64,000 bases of DNA from Ruminococcus_C callidus (GCF_049562855.1 NZ_CP186925.1:2914001-2978000); one strand, 5' to 3'; positions 32,928 through 41,683 are shown, numbered from the stretch's first letter. Notes: a model not told the origin generated them from the sequence alone. A program made the numbers and translations.

Positions 32928-34892
32928 TTATGTTTCATTTTCCTGTGCTTCCAGAATCAGCAGCAGCTGTTCCTTTGCCTCCTGAATGGTACAGCCTTTC
33001 AGCTGCGTTGCCGCCATTGTCTGGTGACCGCCGCCGCCCAGCTGTTCCATGATGACCTGTACATTGACATTACCCATAGAACGTGCGGAGATTCCCACGC
33101 CGGTTTCTTCCAGATACAGCACAAAGGAAGCTTCCACGCCCTGAATGCTCAGCAGTTCATCTGCCGCCTGTGCCGCCAGCACACGGGCATTTTTGTCCTG
33201 TAGCTTCACGGCAGAAATGGCGTTGTTCCGGTACAATTCCGCATGTGCCACGATCTGGGCACGCATGGAGTACATGGAAATCGTATTGGAGAACAGGGAC
33301 TTGACCTGTACCGTATCCGCCCCGATCTTCCGCAGATACGCCGCCGCTTCAAAGGTTCGCACACCGGTACGCATGACAAAATTCTTGGTATCCAGCATGA
33401 TTCCCGCCAGCAGGGCATCAGCATATGCCGAGGAAACCTCGGTATCCAGCCGGAAATACTGTATGATCTCCGTCACCATTTCCGAAGCGGACGATGCATA
33501 GGGTTCGTGGTGGAAAATCACCGCATTTTCAATGAAATTCACATTTTTCCGGTGGTGGTCGATGACAATGACATACCGTGCCGCATGGTACAGATCCACG
33601 CTTTCCAGAATGTCCTTGTTGTGGGTATCCACGACGATCAGCAGGCTGTTGTCCGTCACCTGTGCCAGTGCGTCCACCGGTTCCATAAACTTCGGACCGT
33701 CCGGACACTGCTGCATGCGGTCGATCAGCTGGGTGGCAAGACAGCTTTGCTGGTTCACCACCACATACGCCGGCTTCTGCATCAGCCGCACGGCTCCCGC
33801 CAGACCGCAGGCAGAACCTACGGAATCCAGATCGCCGAAGCGGTGTCCCATAAGGAACACCTGATCGGAATTTTCGATCAGTTCCTGCATGGCAAGGGCA
33901 ATGGAGCGAATCTTGGTTTTGGACTTCTTCTCGATGCCCTTGGAGGCACCGCCGAAAAAGCAGAACCCGTTTTCCGTTTTCACTGCCGCCTGATCGCCGC
34001 CCCGTCCCAGTGCCATATCCAGCGACTGGCGGGCAAACTTCTCGCTCTCCGCCAATGTAGAACCGCCGTCACCCACGCCAATGGAAAAGGTGATGTGCAT
34101 GCGGTCGTTGACACGAATCTGCCGTGCCTCGTCCAGCACATGGAACCGGTTGTTCATGATCTCGTGCAGATAGCGGGATTCCATTACCGCATAGAACAGG
34201 TCGTTTTCTACCTTGCGGATAATGCCCTCTGTCCCCTGCATAAAGTTTTCCAGCACCCGTTCCACCTCGGCGGAAACCTGTGCCTTTTCGCTTTCTCTGG
34301 CGTATTGCAGCAGATCGTCATAGCTGTCGATCACCAGCAGCATTACGCAGGGACGGGAGTTGGTCTGCTCGTGCTGCAACCGCAGAATATCTGTGATTTC
34401 CAGAAACTGCACCGCAATGATTTCCTGCTGGTTCTGGGCACTGGAAACAGCATGCACCCGATAGCTCAGCCCGTTGTGCTCCATTAACAGGTCACGGTTT
34501 TGATCCAGAGCCGCCAGATTCAGATGAATCACGTCCTGCACAGAACGCCCCAGCACAGAGCGTCCCGACACGAAGCGGTTCTGGAATATCTCATTGCTCC
34601 AGAGGATCTTTCCGTCCCGTTCCGCCAGAATCATCGGCACAGTCATGCTCTGGAGGGCAGCCATGCCGGCACCCTCGATCTCGCCGCGGACAGCGGTATT
34701 CTGTATCCGTTCTGCACGCCGCAGCCAGATCCACTGGACACAGAGCAGAATCCCCAACAGCAAGATCACCAGAAATTGTATGGTCAAAAACCGCTGGGGC
34801 ACTCGCTGGAGCACCATACAAAACAGCGGTACAAGGACGCTGATAAACCACAAGATCCATGTGGCGATCATCACCCCATATTTTCGTTTCAT
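32928..34892 (-). CDS. gdpP: Cyclic-di-AMP phosphodiesterase
   Basis: Membrane enzyme that hydrolyses c-di-AMP to pApA and so tunes potassium, osmotic and cell-wall balance. It has 654 residues: two N-terminal membrane helices (about 8-28 and 36-54), a PAS domain (MILAERDGKILWSNEIFQNRF), a degenerate GGDEF domain (about 175-310), and the DHH/DHHA1 catalytic part with FLMGHRFGDLDSVGSACGLA, VVDTHNKD, IVIDHHRK and the final GGGGHQTMAATQL. GHRFGDLDS replaces the more common GHxxxDxDS with all metal ligands present. An intervening MITE separates it from rplI. Confidence 0.95.
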   Translation of the reverse strand: MKRKYGVMIATWILWFISVLVPLFCMVLQRVPQRFLTIQFLVILLLGILLCVQWIWLRRAERIQNTAVRGEIEGAGMAALQSMTVPMILAERDGKILWSNEIFQNRFVSGRSVLGRSVQDVIHLNLAALDQNRDLLMEHNGLSYRVHAVSSAQNQQEIIAVQFLEITDILRLQHEQTNSRPCVMLLVIDSYDDLLQYARESEKAQVSAEVERVLENFMQGTEGIIRKVENDLFYAVMESRYLHEIMNNRFHVLDEARQIRVNDRMHITFSIGVGDGGSTLAESEKFARQSLDMALGRGGDQAAVKTENGFCFFGGASKGIEKKSKTKIRSIALAMQELIENSDQVFLMGHRFGDLDSVGSACGLAGAVRLMQKPAYVVVNQQSCLATQLIDRMQQCPDGPKFMEPVDALAQVTDNSLLIVVDTHNKDILESVDLYHAARYVIVIDHHRKNVNFIENAVIFHHEPYASSASEMVTEIIQYFRLDTEVSSAYADALLAGIMLDTKNFVMRTGVRTFEAAAYLRKIGADTVQVKSLFSNTISMYSMRAQIVAHAELYRNNAISAVKLQDKNARVLAAQAADELLSIQGVEASFVLYLEETGVGISARSMGNVNVQVIMEQLGGGGHQTMAATQLKGCTIQEAKEQLLLILEAQENET

Positions 34893-34959
34893 GCTGCATT
34901 CTCCTTTGCAGACAGCCGCTTTTCAGCAACAGCTATCTTCAAGAGCCTGTAACAGGCAT

Positions 34960-36807
34960 TTATACCTCCATGATGATCGGCAGGATCATCGGGCTGCGTT
35001 TGGTCTTGGCATAGATGAAGTCGGACAGGACATCACGCAGCTTGGTTTTCAGCGTTCCCCATTCCTTGAGGTCCCGTGCGTTGCAGTTGTCCAGCACAGT
35101 CGTCATGACATTGCGTGCCTCGTCCATGAGTTCTTCCGACTCCCGCACATAGACAAAACCGCGGGAGATAATGTCCGGTCCTGCCACTACGGCATTGGCT
35201 GCCCGTTCGATGCCGATCACTACAATGATCAGACCGTCCTGTGACAGATGCTTTCTGTCCCGCAGCACGATAGAACCGACATCGCCGACACCCAGACCGT
35301 CTACCATAACCCGACCGGCAGGCACCTGTGAAACGATACGCATGGAGTTGCCGTCGGTTTCGATGACATCACCGATCTTGGAAATGATGATATGATCGCT
35401 GGGCATGCCCATAGACTTTGCAATTTCCGCATGCTTGACCAGATGCTTATATTCGCCGTGCACCGGAATGAAGAACTTCGGCTTCGTCAGAGCCTGGATC
35501 AGCTTCAGCTCCTCCTGACACGCGTGACCGGAAACATGCACTTCATACATGGATTCGTAGATAACTTCCGCACCGGATTTCATCAGTTCATTGACTACCC
35601 GTGTGACATATTTTTCGTTGCCCGGAATCGGCTTCGCGGAAATGATGATAAAGTCATTCGGTGTGATCGTCACCTTTTTATGGCTGTTCATTGCCATACG
35701 TGTCAGAGCCGACAGCGGTTCGCCCTGACTGCCGGTAGTCACCAGTACGATCTGGTCGTCCGGATAACGGTTCATTTCATCAATATCGATCATAATGCCC
35801 TTGGGCACTTTCAGATAGCCCAGTTCCGTCGCCTTTTCGATGACATGCACCATGCTGCGGCCGAACACCGCCACTTTTCGATTGTAATTCTTTGCCTGAT
35901 CGATGATCTGCTGTACACGGTGCACATTGGAGGAGAATGTAGCGATAATGATTCGCTTTCCCTCCGCCCGCTTGAACAGCTTTTCAAAGCTGCCGCCAAC
36001 GGTGCGTTCCGAGCATGTAAATCCGGTACGCTCTGCATTGGTGGAGTCTGCCATCAGTGCCAGTACGCCGCGGCTGCCCAGCTCGCCGAACCGTGCAAGA
36101 TCGATGATCTCATCGTCGATCGGCGAGAAGTCCACCTTAAAGTCACCGGTGTGAACAATGATGCCAGCCGGTGTATGGATCGCCATGCCGACTGCACCGG
36201 GGATAGAGTGGTTCACCTTGATGAATTCCACTGCCATGCAGCCCATTCTCACGGTGGTGCGGGGTTCCACTTCGATCAGCTTCGCCTGCTTGAGCAGCCC
36301 GTGTTCTTCCAGCTTGCCCTCGATCAGTCCCAGTGTCATGCGGGTGCCATAAATCGGCACATTGATCTTTTTCAGCAGATATGCCAGACCGCCGATATGG
36401 TCCTCGTGACCGTGGGTAATGACGATGCCGCGAATCTTGTCCTTGTTGCCCTCCACATAGGTGAAATCCGGAATGACAATATCCACACCAGGCATATCCA
36501 TATCCGGAAATGCCAGACCACAGTCCAGAATGAACATGTCATTGCAGCACTCAAACACGGTCATGTTCTTTCCGATCTCGTTCAGACCACCCAGCGGAAT
36601 GATACGTACCGGTGTCCGCTTCTGGCGGTTCTGCCGTGTCGGCTGTGCATTGTTGTTGTTTCTGGGGCGTGGATTGTTGTTGTGACGGCGATTGCCGCCG
36701 GAGGGACGCTCGCCGGCACCCTGCTGCCGCGGTCTTGCCCCATAGCTTCTCTTGCGGGGCTGGGGATTGTTTCGTACTTCTCTTACCTGTTCTTTTTCGT
36801 TTGCCAA
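34960..36807 (-). CDS. rnj: Ribonuclease J
   Basis: Beta-CASP metallo-beta-lactamase RNase with 5'-3' exonuclease and endonuclease activity, central to mRNA turnover and rRNA maturation. It has 615 residues. The first 65 are an unusual basic, Asn/Arg/Pro-rich extension (RPRQQGAGERPSGGNRRHNNNPRPRNNNN) that is probably disordered and RNA-binding. The core begins VRIIPLGGLNEIGKN, with the metal motif THGHEDHIGG near residue 140, HTGDFK, the beta-CASP segment and VSGHACQEELK. The start is TTG at 36807, with GAGG seven bases upstream. No clear promoter lies in the 200 bases before it; the strong leftward promoter at 37649 might reach it by read-through. Confidence 0.95.
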   Translation of the reverse strand: MANEKEQVREVRNNPQPRKRSYGARPRQQGAGERPSGGNRRHNNNPRPRNNNNAQPTRQNRQKRTPVRIIPLGGLNEIGKNMTVFECCNDMFILDCGLAFPDMDMPGVDIVIPDFTYVEGNKDKIRGIVITHGHEDHIGGLAYLLKKINVPIYGTRMTLGLIEGKLEEHGLLKQAKLIEVEPRTTVRMGCMAVEFIKVNHSIPGAVGMAIHTPAGIIVHTGDFKVDFSPIDDEIIDLARFGELGSRGVLALMADSTNAERTGFTCSERTVGGSFEKLFKRAEGKRIIIATFSSNVHRVQQIIDQAKNYNRKVAVFGRSMVHVIEKATELGYLKVPKGIMIDIDEMNRYPDDQIVLVTTGSQGEPLSALTRMAMNSHKKVTITPNDFIIISAKPIPGNEKYVTRVVNELMKSGAEVIYESMYEVHVSGHACQEELKLIQALTKPKFFIPVHGEYKHLVKHAEIAKSMGMPSDHIIISKIGDVIETDGNSMRIVSQVPAGRVMVDGLGVGDVGSIVLRDRKHLSQDGLIIVVIGIERAANAVVAGPDIISRGFVYVRESEELMDEARNVMTTVLDNCNARDLKEWGTLKTKLRDVLSDFIYAKTKRSPMILPIIMEV

Positions 36808-37014
36808 ATAAATATCCTCACTTTCTCACGTGGGGACAGCACAAATGTTCTCTTTTCCGAAATCACTGTCAGTCTGCCTGCCGAATCGGCACTCGCACAG
36901 ACTGCCGCCTGTTCAGCAGGCACATTGCCGCCGCATGACGGCAGAATTCTCCTCCGCCTGTTCTGCAAACCGCCTTTTCAGAAAAAACGGGCTGCATGGA
37001 AAAAGGACACCCTG

Positions 37015-37186
37015 GGCAATACCGCACAAAGATTGTGCGACAGATGCGTCGTCAAATTTTTCGTCAGATGAAACAAAAAGCGGAGTGAATACTGGATGTA
37101 TTCACGAGCATTTTTGTGAAATATGACGGGAAATTTGCAAGCAGATGGCGTGCAAAGTCGCCAGACGCTCTTTGTGCGGTATCGCC
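37015..37186 (+). mobile_element. A-type MITE, 172 bp, upstream of rnj
   Basis: Tips intact except GGTATCGCC at the right end; perfect duplication CCTG on both sides, the only fully GC-rich target in the window. Confidence 0.92.
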
Positions 37187-37300
37187 CCTGATTCACGTTG
37201 GTGCAAGGGCAGCACAGTACAAGGGCAACGCTGCCCCAGATTTCACACCATGCCTGCCCAAACTGCTTTTTCACAAGTTCGGAGGAATATTTTCCAAAAC

Positions 37301-37642
37301 AAAAAAAGGATTGCTTTCCTGCGATCTCTGCGGAGAACTTCGGATTCTCCGCCGCGTACATTTTCTGGCTGTCCCCGAAAAGCCACCTTTTTCGCCGTGT
37401 GGTTTTTCTGGGTTTCTCAAGAGTTGGAAAAACTTTAAATAGATACAGCCTGCCGGCAATTCACGTCCGTCGGACAGGCAGCAGGGCATGTTGTAAAATG
37501 GTTCCAGCTTTCCCGCACTTTGGGTGCACTGGTCAAAAACCGCCCCGAGTATTTCATGCAGAATCTCTGTGGTTGCCCAGACATTCTGATTTGTCGGGAA
37601 TCTGCCGTTGGTCAGATTCCTTCTTCACGCACAACAATACAT
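37301..37642 (-). ncRNA. Candidate structured non-coding RNA, about 340 nt
   Basis: A gene desert transcribed leftward from a perfect promoter. The predicted RNA contains GGAATCTG/CAGATTCC (37597-37620), AGAATGTCTG/CAGAGATTCT (37560-37587), CCAGTGCAC/GTGC...CTGG, a GCCTG/CAGGC domain (37460-37482), and GCGGAGAA/TTCTCCGC (37330-37352). A small stem with seven T (37301-37320) ends it. No good reading frame was found: the best is a 40-codon frame at 37435-37557 without a ribosome site. It does not match the conserved cores of RNase P RNA, tmRNA or SRP RNA that I know. It could instead be a long attenuated leader of rnj. Confidence 0.45.
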
Positions 37643-37648
37643 AGTTTT

Positions 37649-37677
37649 ATTATACGATTTTTACAAGAGAATGTCAA
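37649..37677 (-). promoter_or_regulatory. Perfect sigma-A promoter of the candidate ncRNA
   Basis: On the minus strand TTGACA (37672-37677), 17 bases, TATAAT (37649-37654). Start near 37642. Confidence 0.8.
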
Positions 37678-37775
37678 TGGGATTTTTGGAAAATTTGCAT
37701 TTTTGCCAATTCTGCAGAAGGCTTTCGACGGAATTTCAGCAAATCCGGCACCTTTCCTATGTGATGTTGCCATAG

Positions 37776-37947
37776 GGCAATACCGCACAAAGAGCGTCTG
37801 GCGACTTTGCACGCCATCTGCTTGCAAATTTCCCATCATATTTCACAAAAATGCTCGTGAATACATCAAGTATTCACTCCGCTTTTTGTTTCATCTGACG
37901 AAAAATTTGACGACGCATCTGTCGCACAATCTTTGTGCGGTATTGCC
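37776..37947 (-). mobile_element. A-type MITE, 172 bp
   Basis: Perfect tips and perfect duplication ATAG. It lies between the ncRNA candidate and the O-acetylhomoserine sulfhydrylase promoter. Confidence 0.92.
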
Positions 37948-38009
37948 ATAGATTTTTTCTATGGGTTTAGATTTGAAAATTCCGTCTATGCAAAACGAAT
38001 AAAATGTGC

Positions 38010-38086
38010 TATAATAGTATCATCTTTTTTATTATAAAAATACAACTTGCAGTACATGATTTCGGGCAATCCTGCCCGTGTACTGC
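38010..38086 (+). promoter_or_regulatory. Promoter -10 and leader hairpin of the sulfhydrylase gene
   Basis: An extended TGCTATAAT box at 38010-38015 has only a weak -35. The leader has a stem GCAGTAC/GTACTGC with GGGCA/TGCCC inside (38049-38086), which ends ten bases before the GGAGG site. Confidence 0.6.
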
Positions 38087-38107
38087 CGACACTCTGGAGG
38101 AATTTTT

Positions 38108-39394
38108 ATGCAGCCCTGCAATCCGAATGCAAAACTGGAAACCAAATGCCTGCACGCCGGTTATACCCCGAAAAACGGCGGCCCCGGCACAGTACCCATT
38201 GTACAAAGCACCACTTATCGTTTCGACTCCACCGAAAAGGTGGCGGAACTGTTTGACATGCCCACGGAACCGATGTACTCCCGTTTCGCCAATCCCACCT
38301 GCGATGCAGTAGAACAGAAGATCGCTGCACTGGAGGGCGGCGTCGGGGCAATGCTCACTTCCAGCGGACAGGCAGCTTCCCTGCTGTCGGTGCTGAATCT
38401 GTGCAGTGCCGGCGACAGCATTGTTTCCGTTTCCACCATTTACGGCGGCACTGTGAACCTGTTCGGCGTAACGCTGAAGCGGTTCGGCATCGAGTGCATC
38501 TGGGTAGACCCGCTGGCAGATGAGGAAACCATTTCGCAGGCGATAAAGCCCAACACCAAGCTGATCTTCGGCGAAACCATTGCCAATCCGGCACTGACAG
38601 TATTCGACATTGAAAAGTTCGCCAAGATCGCCCATGCCCACCAGATCCCGCTGATCGTGGACAACACCTTTGCCACGCCGATCCTCTGCCGTCCCATTGA
38701 ATTCGGAGCAGATATTGTGATCCACTCCACCACCAAGTACATGGACGGCCACGCTCTCCAGTGCGGCGGCGTTATTGTGGACGGCGGCACATTTGACTGG
38801 GAAAAAAGCGGCAAATTCCCCGACTTCACAGAGCCGGACGAAAGCTATCACGGTGTAGTCTACACCAGAGAGTTCGGCAAAATGGCATACATCATCAAGG
38901 CGAGAATGCAGCTGATGCGGGACTTTGGCTGTTATCCGGCAGCACACTCCGCGTTCCTGCTGAATCTGGGACTGGAAACTCTGCCGGTACGTATGAAGCA
39001 GTACTGCGAAAACGCTATGGCAGTGGCAAAAATGCTGAAGCAGTCTGACAAAATCGCCTCTGTCACCTACCCCAACCTGCCGGACGATCCCTATCACGAA
39101 ATGGCAAAGAAGTATCTGCCCAACGGCACCTGCGGTGTCATTTCGATCTCGATCAAGGGCGGCAGAGAAGCTGCTGTCCGCTTTATGGACGCATTGCAGC
39201 TGGCTTCCATCGAGGTACACGTGGCAGATATTCGCACCTGTGTGCTGCACCCTGCATCAGCCACCCACCGCCAGCTGACCGAAGAACAGCTGAAAGCGGC
39301 AGGCATTGACGGCGGACTGATCCGCATTTCTGTAGGTCTGGAAAATATCGAGGATATTCTCGCCGACTTGCAGCAGGCACTGGAGCGTGTATAA
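38108..39394 (+). CDS. O-acetylhomoserine sulfhydrylase / Cys-Met metabolism PLP enzyme
   Basis: A 428-residue fold-type I PLP enzyme of the Cys/Met metabolism family, most like O-acetyl-L-homoserine sulfhydrylase (MetY), which makes homocysteine from O-acetylhomoserine and sulfide. Features: ETKCLHAGYTPKNGGPGTVPIVQSTTYRF, YSRFANPTCDAVEQKIAALEGG, TSSGQAA, VDNTFATPILCRPIEFGADIVIHSTTKYMDGH with the PLP Lys, and RISVGLENIEDILADL. Methionine gamma-lyase is the main alternative; the long 230-260 insertion (GKFPDFTEPDESYHGVVY) favours the sulfhydrylase. The ATG at 38108 follows GGAGG. It complements cysE, cysS and luxS in sulfur metabolism. A 32-bp MITE lies on its stop codon. Confidence 0.88.
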   Translation: MQPCNPNAKLETKCLHAGYTPKNGGPGTVPIVQSTTYRFDSTEKVAELFDMPTEPMYSRFANPTCDAVEQKIAALEGGVGAMLTSSGQAASLLSVLNLCSAGDSIVSVSTIYGGTVNLFGVTLKRFGIECIWVDPLADEETISQAIKPNTKLIFGETIANPALTVFDIEKFAKIAHAHQIPLIVDNTFATPILCRPIEFGADIVIHSTTKYMDGHALQCGGVIVDGGTFDWEKSGKFPDFTEPDESYHGVVYTREFGKMAYIIKARMQLMRDFGCYPAAHSAFLLNLGLETLPVRMKQYCENAMAVAKMLKQSDKIASVTYPNLPDDPYHEMAKKYLPNGTCGVISISIKGGREAAVRFMDALQLASIEVHVADIRTCVLHPASATHRQLTEEQLKAAGIDGGLIRISVGLENIEDILADLQQALERV

Positions 39395-39395
39395 A

Positions 39396-39427
39396 GCAGC
39401 ACTGCACAATCTTTGTGCGGTATTGCC
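39396..39427. mobile_element. 32-bp minimal MITE on the sulfhydrylase stop codon
   Basis: Right A-type tip CTTTGTGCGGTATTGCC with a degenerate left tip (GCAGCACTG). Perfect duplication TAAA on both sides; the left TAAA contains the TAA stop (39392-39394). Confidence 0.7.
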
Positions 39428-39495
39428 TAAAGATATTTTCCTAGTCACCTCTGAAAAATTTGTCGGATAATCTGCAAATATCTGCATGTCGGGGC

Positions 39496-39524
39496 TTGTA
39501 TTTTCTTTGAAAATATGGTATACT
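39496..39524 (+). promoter_or_regulatory. Promoter of the Cys-rich protein gene
   Basis: TTGTAT at 39496-39501, 17 bases, TATACT at 39519-39524. The leader of about 140 bases has a perfect ATTACAGC/GCTGTAAT hairpin (39539-39563) and GCGTGT/ACACGC further on. Confidence 0.7.
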
Positions 39525-39669
39525 ATAGATGTAGAAATATTACAGCGAAACGAAAGCTGTAATCTGGAAACGTCTGTGTTTTCTGTCGCCGACCCGCAGA
39601 AGAACCACAGCGTGTACACTTTCGCACACGCCTGCACAGGACATGGTGTCGGAGAAAAGAGGTATCGAT

Positions 39670-40059
39670 ATGAAAGGAACGATTATCGCTGCAATGGTTG
39701 CAGCAGCTGCCGCAGCTTCCGCTGCAACTATTTACGCACTGAAAAAGGCACACGACAAGCGACTGGAAGCCGCATGCAATTGTGACGACCTGCCGGAGGG
39801 CGGCTGCACAAATGACGACGAGTGCTCCTGCTGTGACGAACCGGAAAACAAAGAAGATACCGAAAACACTGCCGAAGCAGCAGGCTGCTGCTGTGCAGAT
39901 GGTATTTGCTCTATCGATTCCGAGGACGACGAAGCAGACCAGCCGACAACCGTGCACATGCCGGAAGAAGAACCTGCCGACGATGCAAAGCCGGAACAGG
40001 ACGATTCCGCAGATAATGCTGAAAAGACGATTCCGATTTCTTCCGGCGACGAGGACTGA
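39670..40059 (+). CDS. Cys-rich acidic membrane-anchored protein, unknown function
   Basis: A 129-residue protein with a short N-terminal membrane anchor (TIIAAMVAAAAAASAATIYAL, residues 3-23), a basic stop-transfer patch (KKAHDKR), and then a very acidic tail. The tail holds Cys clusters CNCDD, CTNDDECSCCDEP and AGCCCADGICS, nine or ten Cys within about 50 residues, followed by some 55 Asp/Glu/Pro-rich residues. I do not recognise a family. The Cys spacing could bind zinc, copper or an Fe-S cluster, which is only a guess. The short basic patch after the anchor suggests the tail is cytoplasmic. The ATG at 39670 has GAGG eight bases upstream. It has its own promoter, a structured leader and a strong terminator. 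Confidence 0.6.
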   Translation: MKGTIIAAMVAAAAAASAATIYALKKAHDKRLEAACNCDDLPEGGCTNDDECSCCDEPENKEDTENTAEAAGCCCADGICSIDSEDDEADQPTTVHMPEEEPADDAKPEQDDSADNAEKTIPISSGDED

Positions 40060-40106
40060 CGGCATAACATTTTGTGCCGGTTTATGGCTCTCACTTTCAT
40101 AAATAG

Positions 40107-40157
40107 AAACAGCACTTTTGCAGCCGCAGACCCGCGGGCAAAAGTGCTGTTTTTTCG
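40107..40157. terminator. Strong hairpin between convergent genes
   Basis: AACAGCACTTTTGC pairs with GCAAAAGTGCTGTT, followed by TTTT on the plus strand. It lies between the Cys-rich gene (+) and the LRR-dockerin gene (-). Confidence 0.85.
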
Positions 40158-40192
40158 TAATGCCGTATAAATGTCAGGCAAGTTTTGAGGGA

Positions 40193-41134
40193 CTACTTTG
40201 CGAGAACTTCCTCCCAAGTCTGGTGGATCCCTGCTCCGCGGAGAGCCACGTAGTACATGATATAGAAGCTGTCGGTGGAATCCACTGTGCCATTGCCGTC
40301 TACATCGGCGGCAGCGATCTGTTCATCCGTCAGCCCGCCGTCATTGCCTACGGCAACGTTGGCGATGTAGAGCATGGTGTAAAAGATGTCGGTGGAGTCA
40401 ATGCCGCCGCTGCCGTCTACGTCACCCCTGGGCAATCCGCCGATCAGAGCAAATCTGATGTTGTTTTCGGCTGCGTATTTCTGGGCGTAAGAGCGGGCGT
40501 AACCATAAATAGTGAGGTTGTGGCAGCCGGAAAAGGCAGATTTTTCAATGCTTGTCACGCTGTCCGGTATCGTGATCGAGGTCAGCTTTTTACAGTCGGA
40601 AAAAGCACTCTCTCCTATGCTGGTCACGCTGTCTGGTATCTCGATTTCAGTCAGGCTGCTACAGCCGGAAAAGACATTACTTCCAATACTTGTCAAGCTG
40701 TTCGGCATCGTGACTTCGGTCAGACTGGTACAGAAAGAAAAAGCGTTCGCTCCAAGAATCGTCACACCGTCCGGCATCGTGATCGTGGTCAGACTGCTGC
40801 ACTTATAAAAGGCATCTAAGCCAATTCTCGTCACGCTGTCCGGTATCGTGACCGCAGCCAGACTGTTACAGCCAGAAAAAGCACTTCTTCCAACACTCGT
40901 CACCGGTTTTCCAGCGATCTTCGCTGGAATCTCTACAGCCGTAACTTCTTTTTCACAACCAGTAATTCGAATTTCGACTGCATCGATCACGTCATAATAC
41001 AAATCTCCATAGGTACCGTCGTAAAAATATGGCACATCTGCACTCGCCGGCAATTCCACGCCAGACAGTCCCACACTGCCCAGACAAAGCAAACCAGCAG
41101 TCAATGCCGCCAACCCTTTTTTCCACAATTTCAT
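40193..41134 (-). CDS. Secreted BspA-like LRR protein with dockerin
   Basis: A 313-residue exported protein. A signal peptide (KLWKKGLAALTAGLLCLGSVG, cleavage near PASA) is followed by about six BspA-type LRR_5 repeats of 23 residues (pattern TSIGxSAFSGCxxLTxITIPDSV) over residues 60-215 and a C-terminal type-I-like dockerin. The two Ca loops are GDVDGSGGIDSTDIFYTMLYI and AADVDGNGTVDSTDSFYIMYYV. The dockerin should attach the protein to a scaffoldin cohesin. BspA-type LRRs usually mediate protein or host-surface binding, so the role may be adhesion rather than catalysis. It is closely related to the 658-residue protein at 55525. An AGGAGG-like site (GGAGGAAG) precedes the ATG. Confidence 0.88.
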   Translation of the reverse strand: MKLWKKGLAALTAGLLCLGSVGLSGVELPASADVPYFYDGTYGDLYYDVIDAVEIRITGCEKEVTAVEIPAKIAGKPVTSVGRSAFSGCNSLAAVTIPDSVTRIGLDAFYKCSSLTTITMPDGVTILGANAFSFCTSLTEVTMPNSLTSIGSNVFSGCSSLTEIEIPDSVTSIGESAFSDCKKLTSITIPDSVTSIEKSAFSGCHNLTIYGYARSYAQKYAAENNIRFALIGGLPRGDVDGSGGIDSTDIFYTMLYIANVAVGNDGGLTDEQIAAADVDGNGTVDSTDSFYIMYYVALRGAGIHQTWEEVLAK

Positions 41135-41159
41135 TTTTCTTCCTCCATATCATTCTTAG

Positions 41160-41332
41160 GGAAACACTGAATAAAGCTTGTGCGTAAGATGCGTAGTCAG
41201 ATTTTTCGGCAGATTGCATAGAAATTCCGCAGGCATACTTCATGTATGGCAAGGGATTTCTGGGCAATATGACGGAAAATCTACAAGCAGATTGCGTGCA
41301 AAGCCGTCAGGCGGGCTTTATTCAGTGTTTCC
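41160..41332 (+). mobile_element. B-type MITE, 173 bp, upstream of the LRR-dockerin gene
   Basis: Perfect 17-base tips GGAAACACTGAATAAAG and CTTTATTCAGTGTTTCC with perfect duplication TTAG. An A-type fragment starts immediately after the right TTAG. Confidence 0.93.
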
Positions 41333-41336
41333 TTAG

Positions 41337-41369
41337 GGCAATACCGCACAAAGATTGTGCGACAGATGC
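41337..41369 (+). repeat. Truncated A-type MITE
   Basis: The first 33 bases of an A-type element, then unrelated sequence. It begins at the end of the duplication of the neighbouring B-type copy, so one element probably targeted the end of the other. Confidence 0.7.
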
Positions 41370-41414
41370 AAAACAGGATATTTTTATGATAACGTACAAC
41401 ATAAAAGATGTCAA

Positions 41415-41586
41415 GGCAATACCGCACAAAGATTGTGCGACAGATGCGTCGTCAAATTTTTCGTCAGATGAAACAAAAAGCGGAGTGAATACTTGATGTA
41501 TTCACGAGCATTTTTGTGAAATATGACGGGAAATTTGCAAGCAGATGGCGTGCAAAGTCGCCAGACGCTCTTTGTGCGGTATTGCC
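41415..41586 (+). mobile_element. A-type MITE, 172 bp, upstream of the tyrS terminator
   Basis: Perfect tips; perfect duplication TCAA. Third element in a 430-bp cluster. Confidence 0.92.
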
Positions 41587-41626
41587 TCAACATTTTATTT
41601 GTATTTCTGCGTTGATTTCCCTGCTA

Positions 41627-41662
41627 TAAAAAGAGCGTCCTGCAACCACAGAACGCCCTTGG
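41627..41662 (-). terminator. Terminator of tyrS
   Basis: On the minus strand GGGCGTTCTG pairs with CAGGACGCTC, followed by five T. Confidence 0.8.
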
Positions 41663-41683
41663 ATTTTCTGTTGGAGATGAGTC

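Noticed and set aside
37435..37557. 40-residue Cys-containing peptide frame inside the candidate ncRNA (minus strand), as a RiPP precursor
   Set aside because: It has no ribosome site, no leader-peptide features and no maturase nearby; the stems run straight through it.
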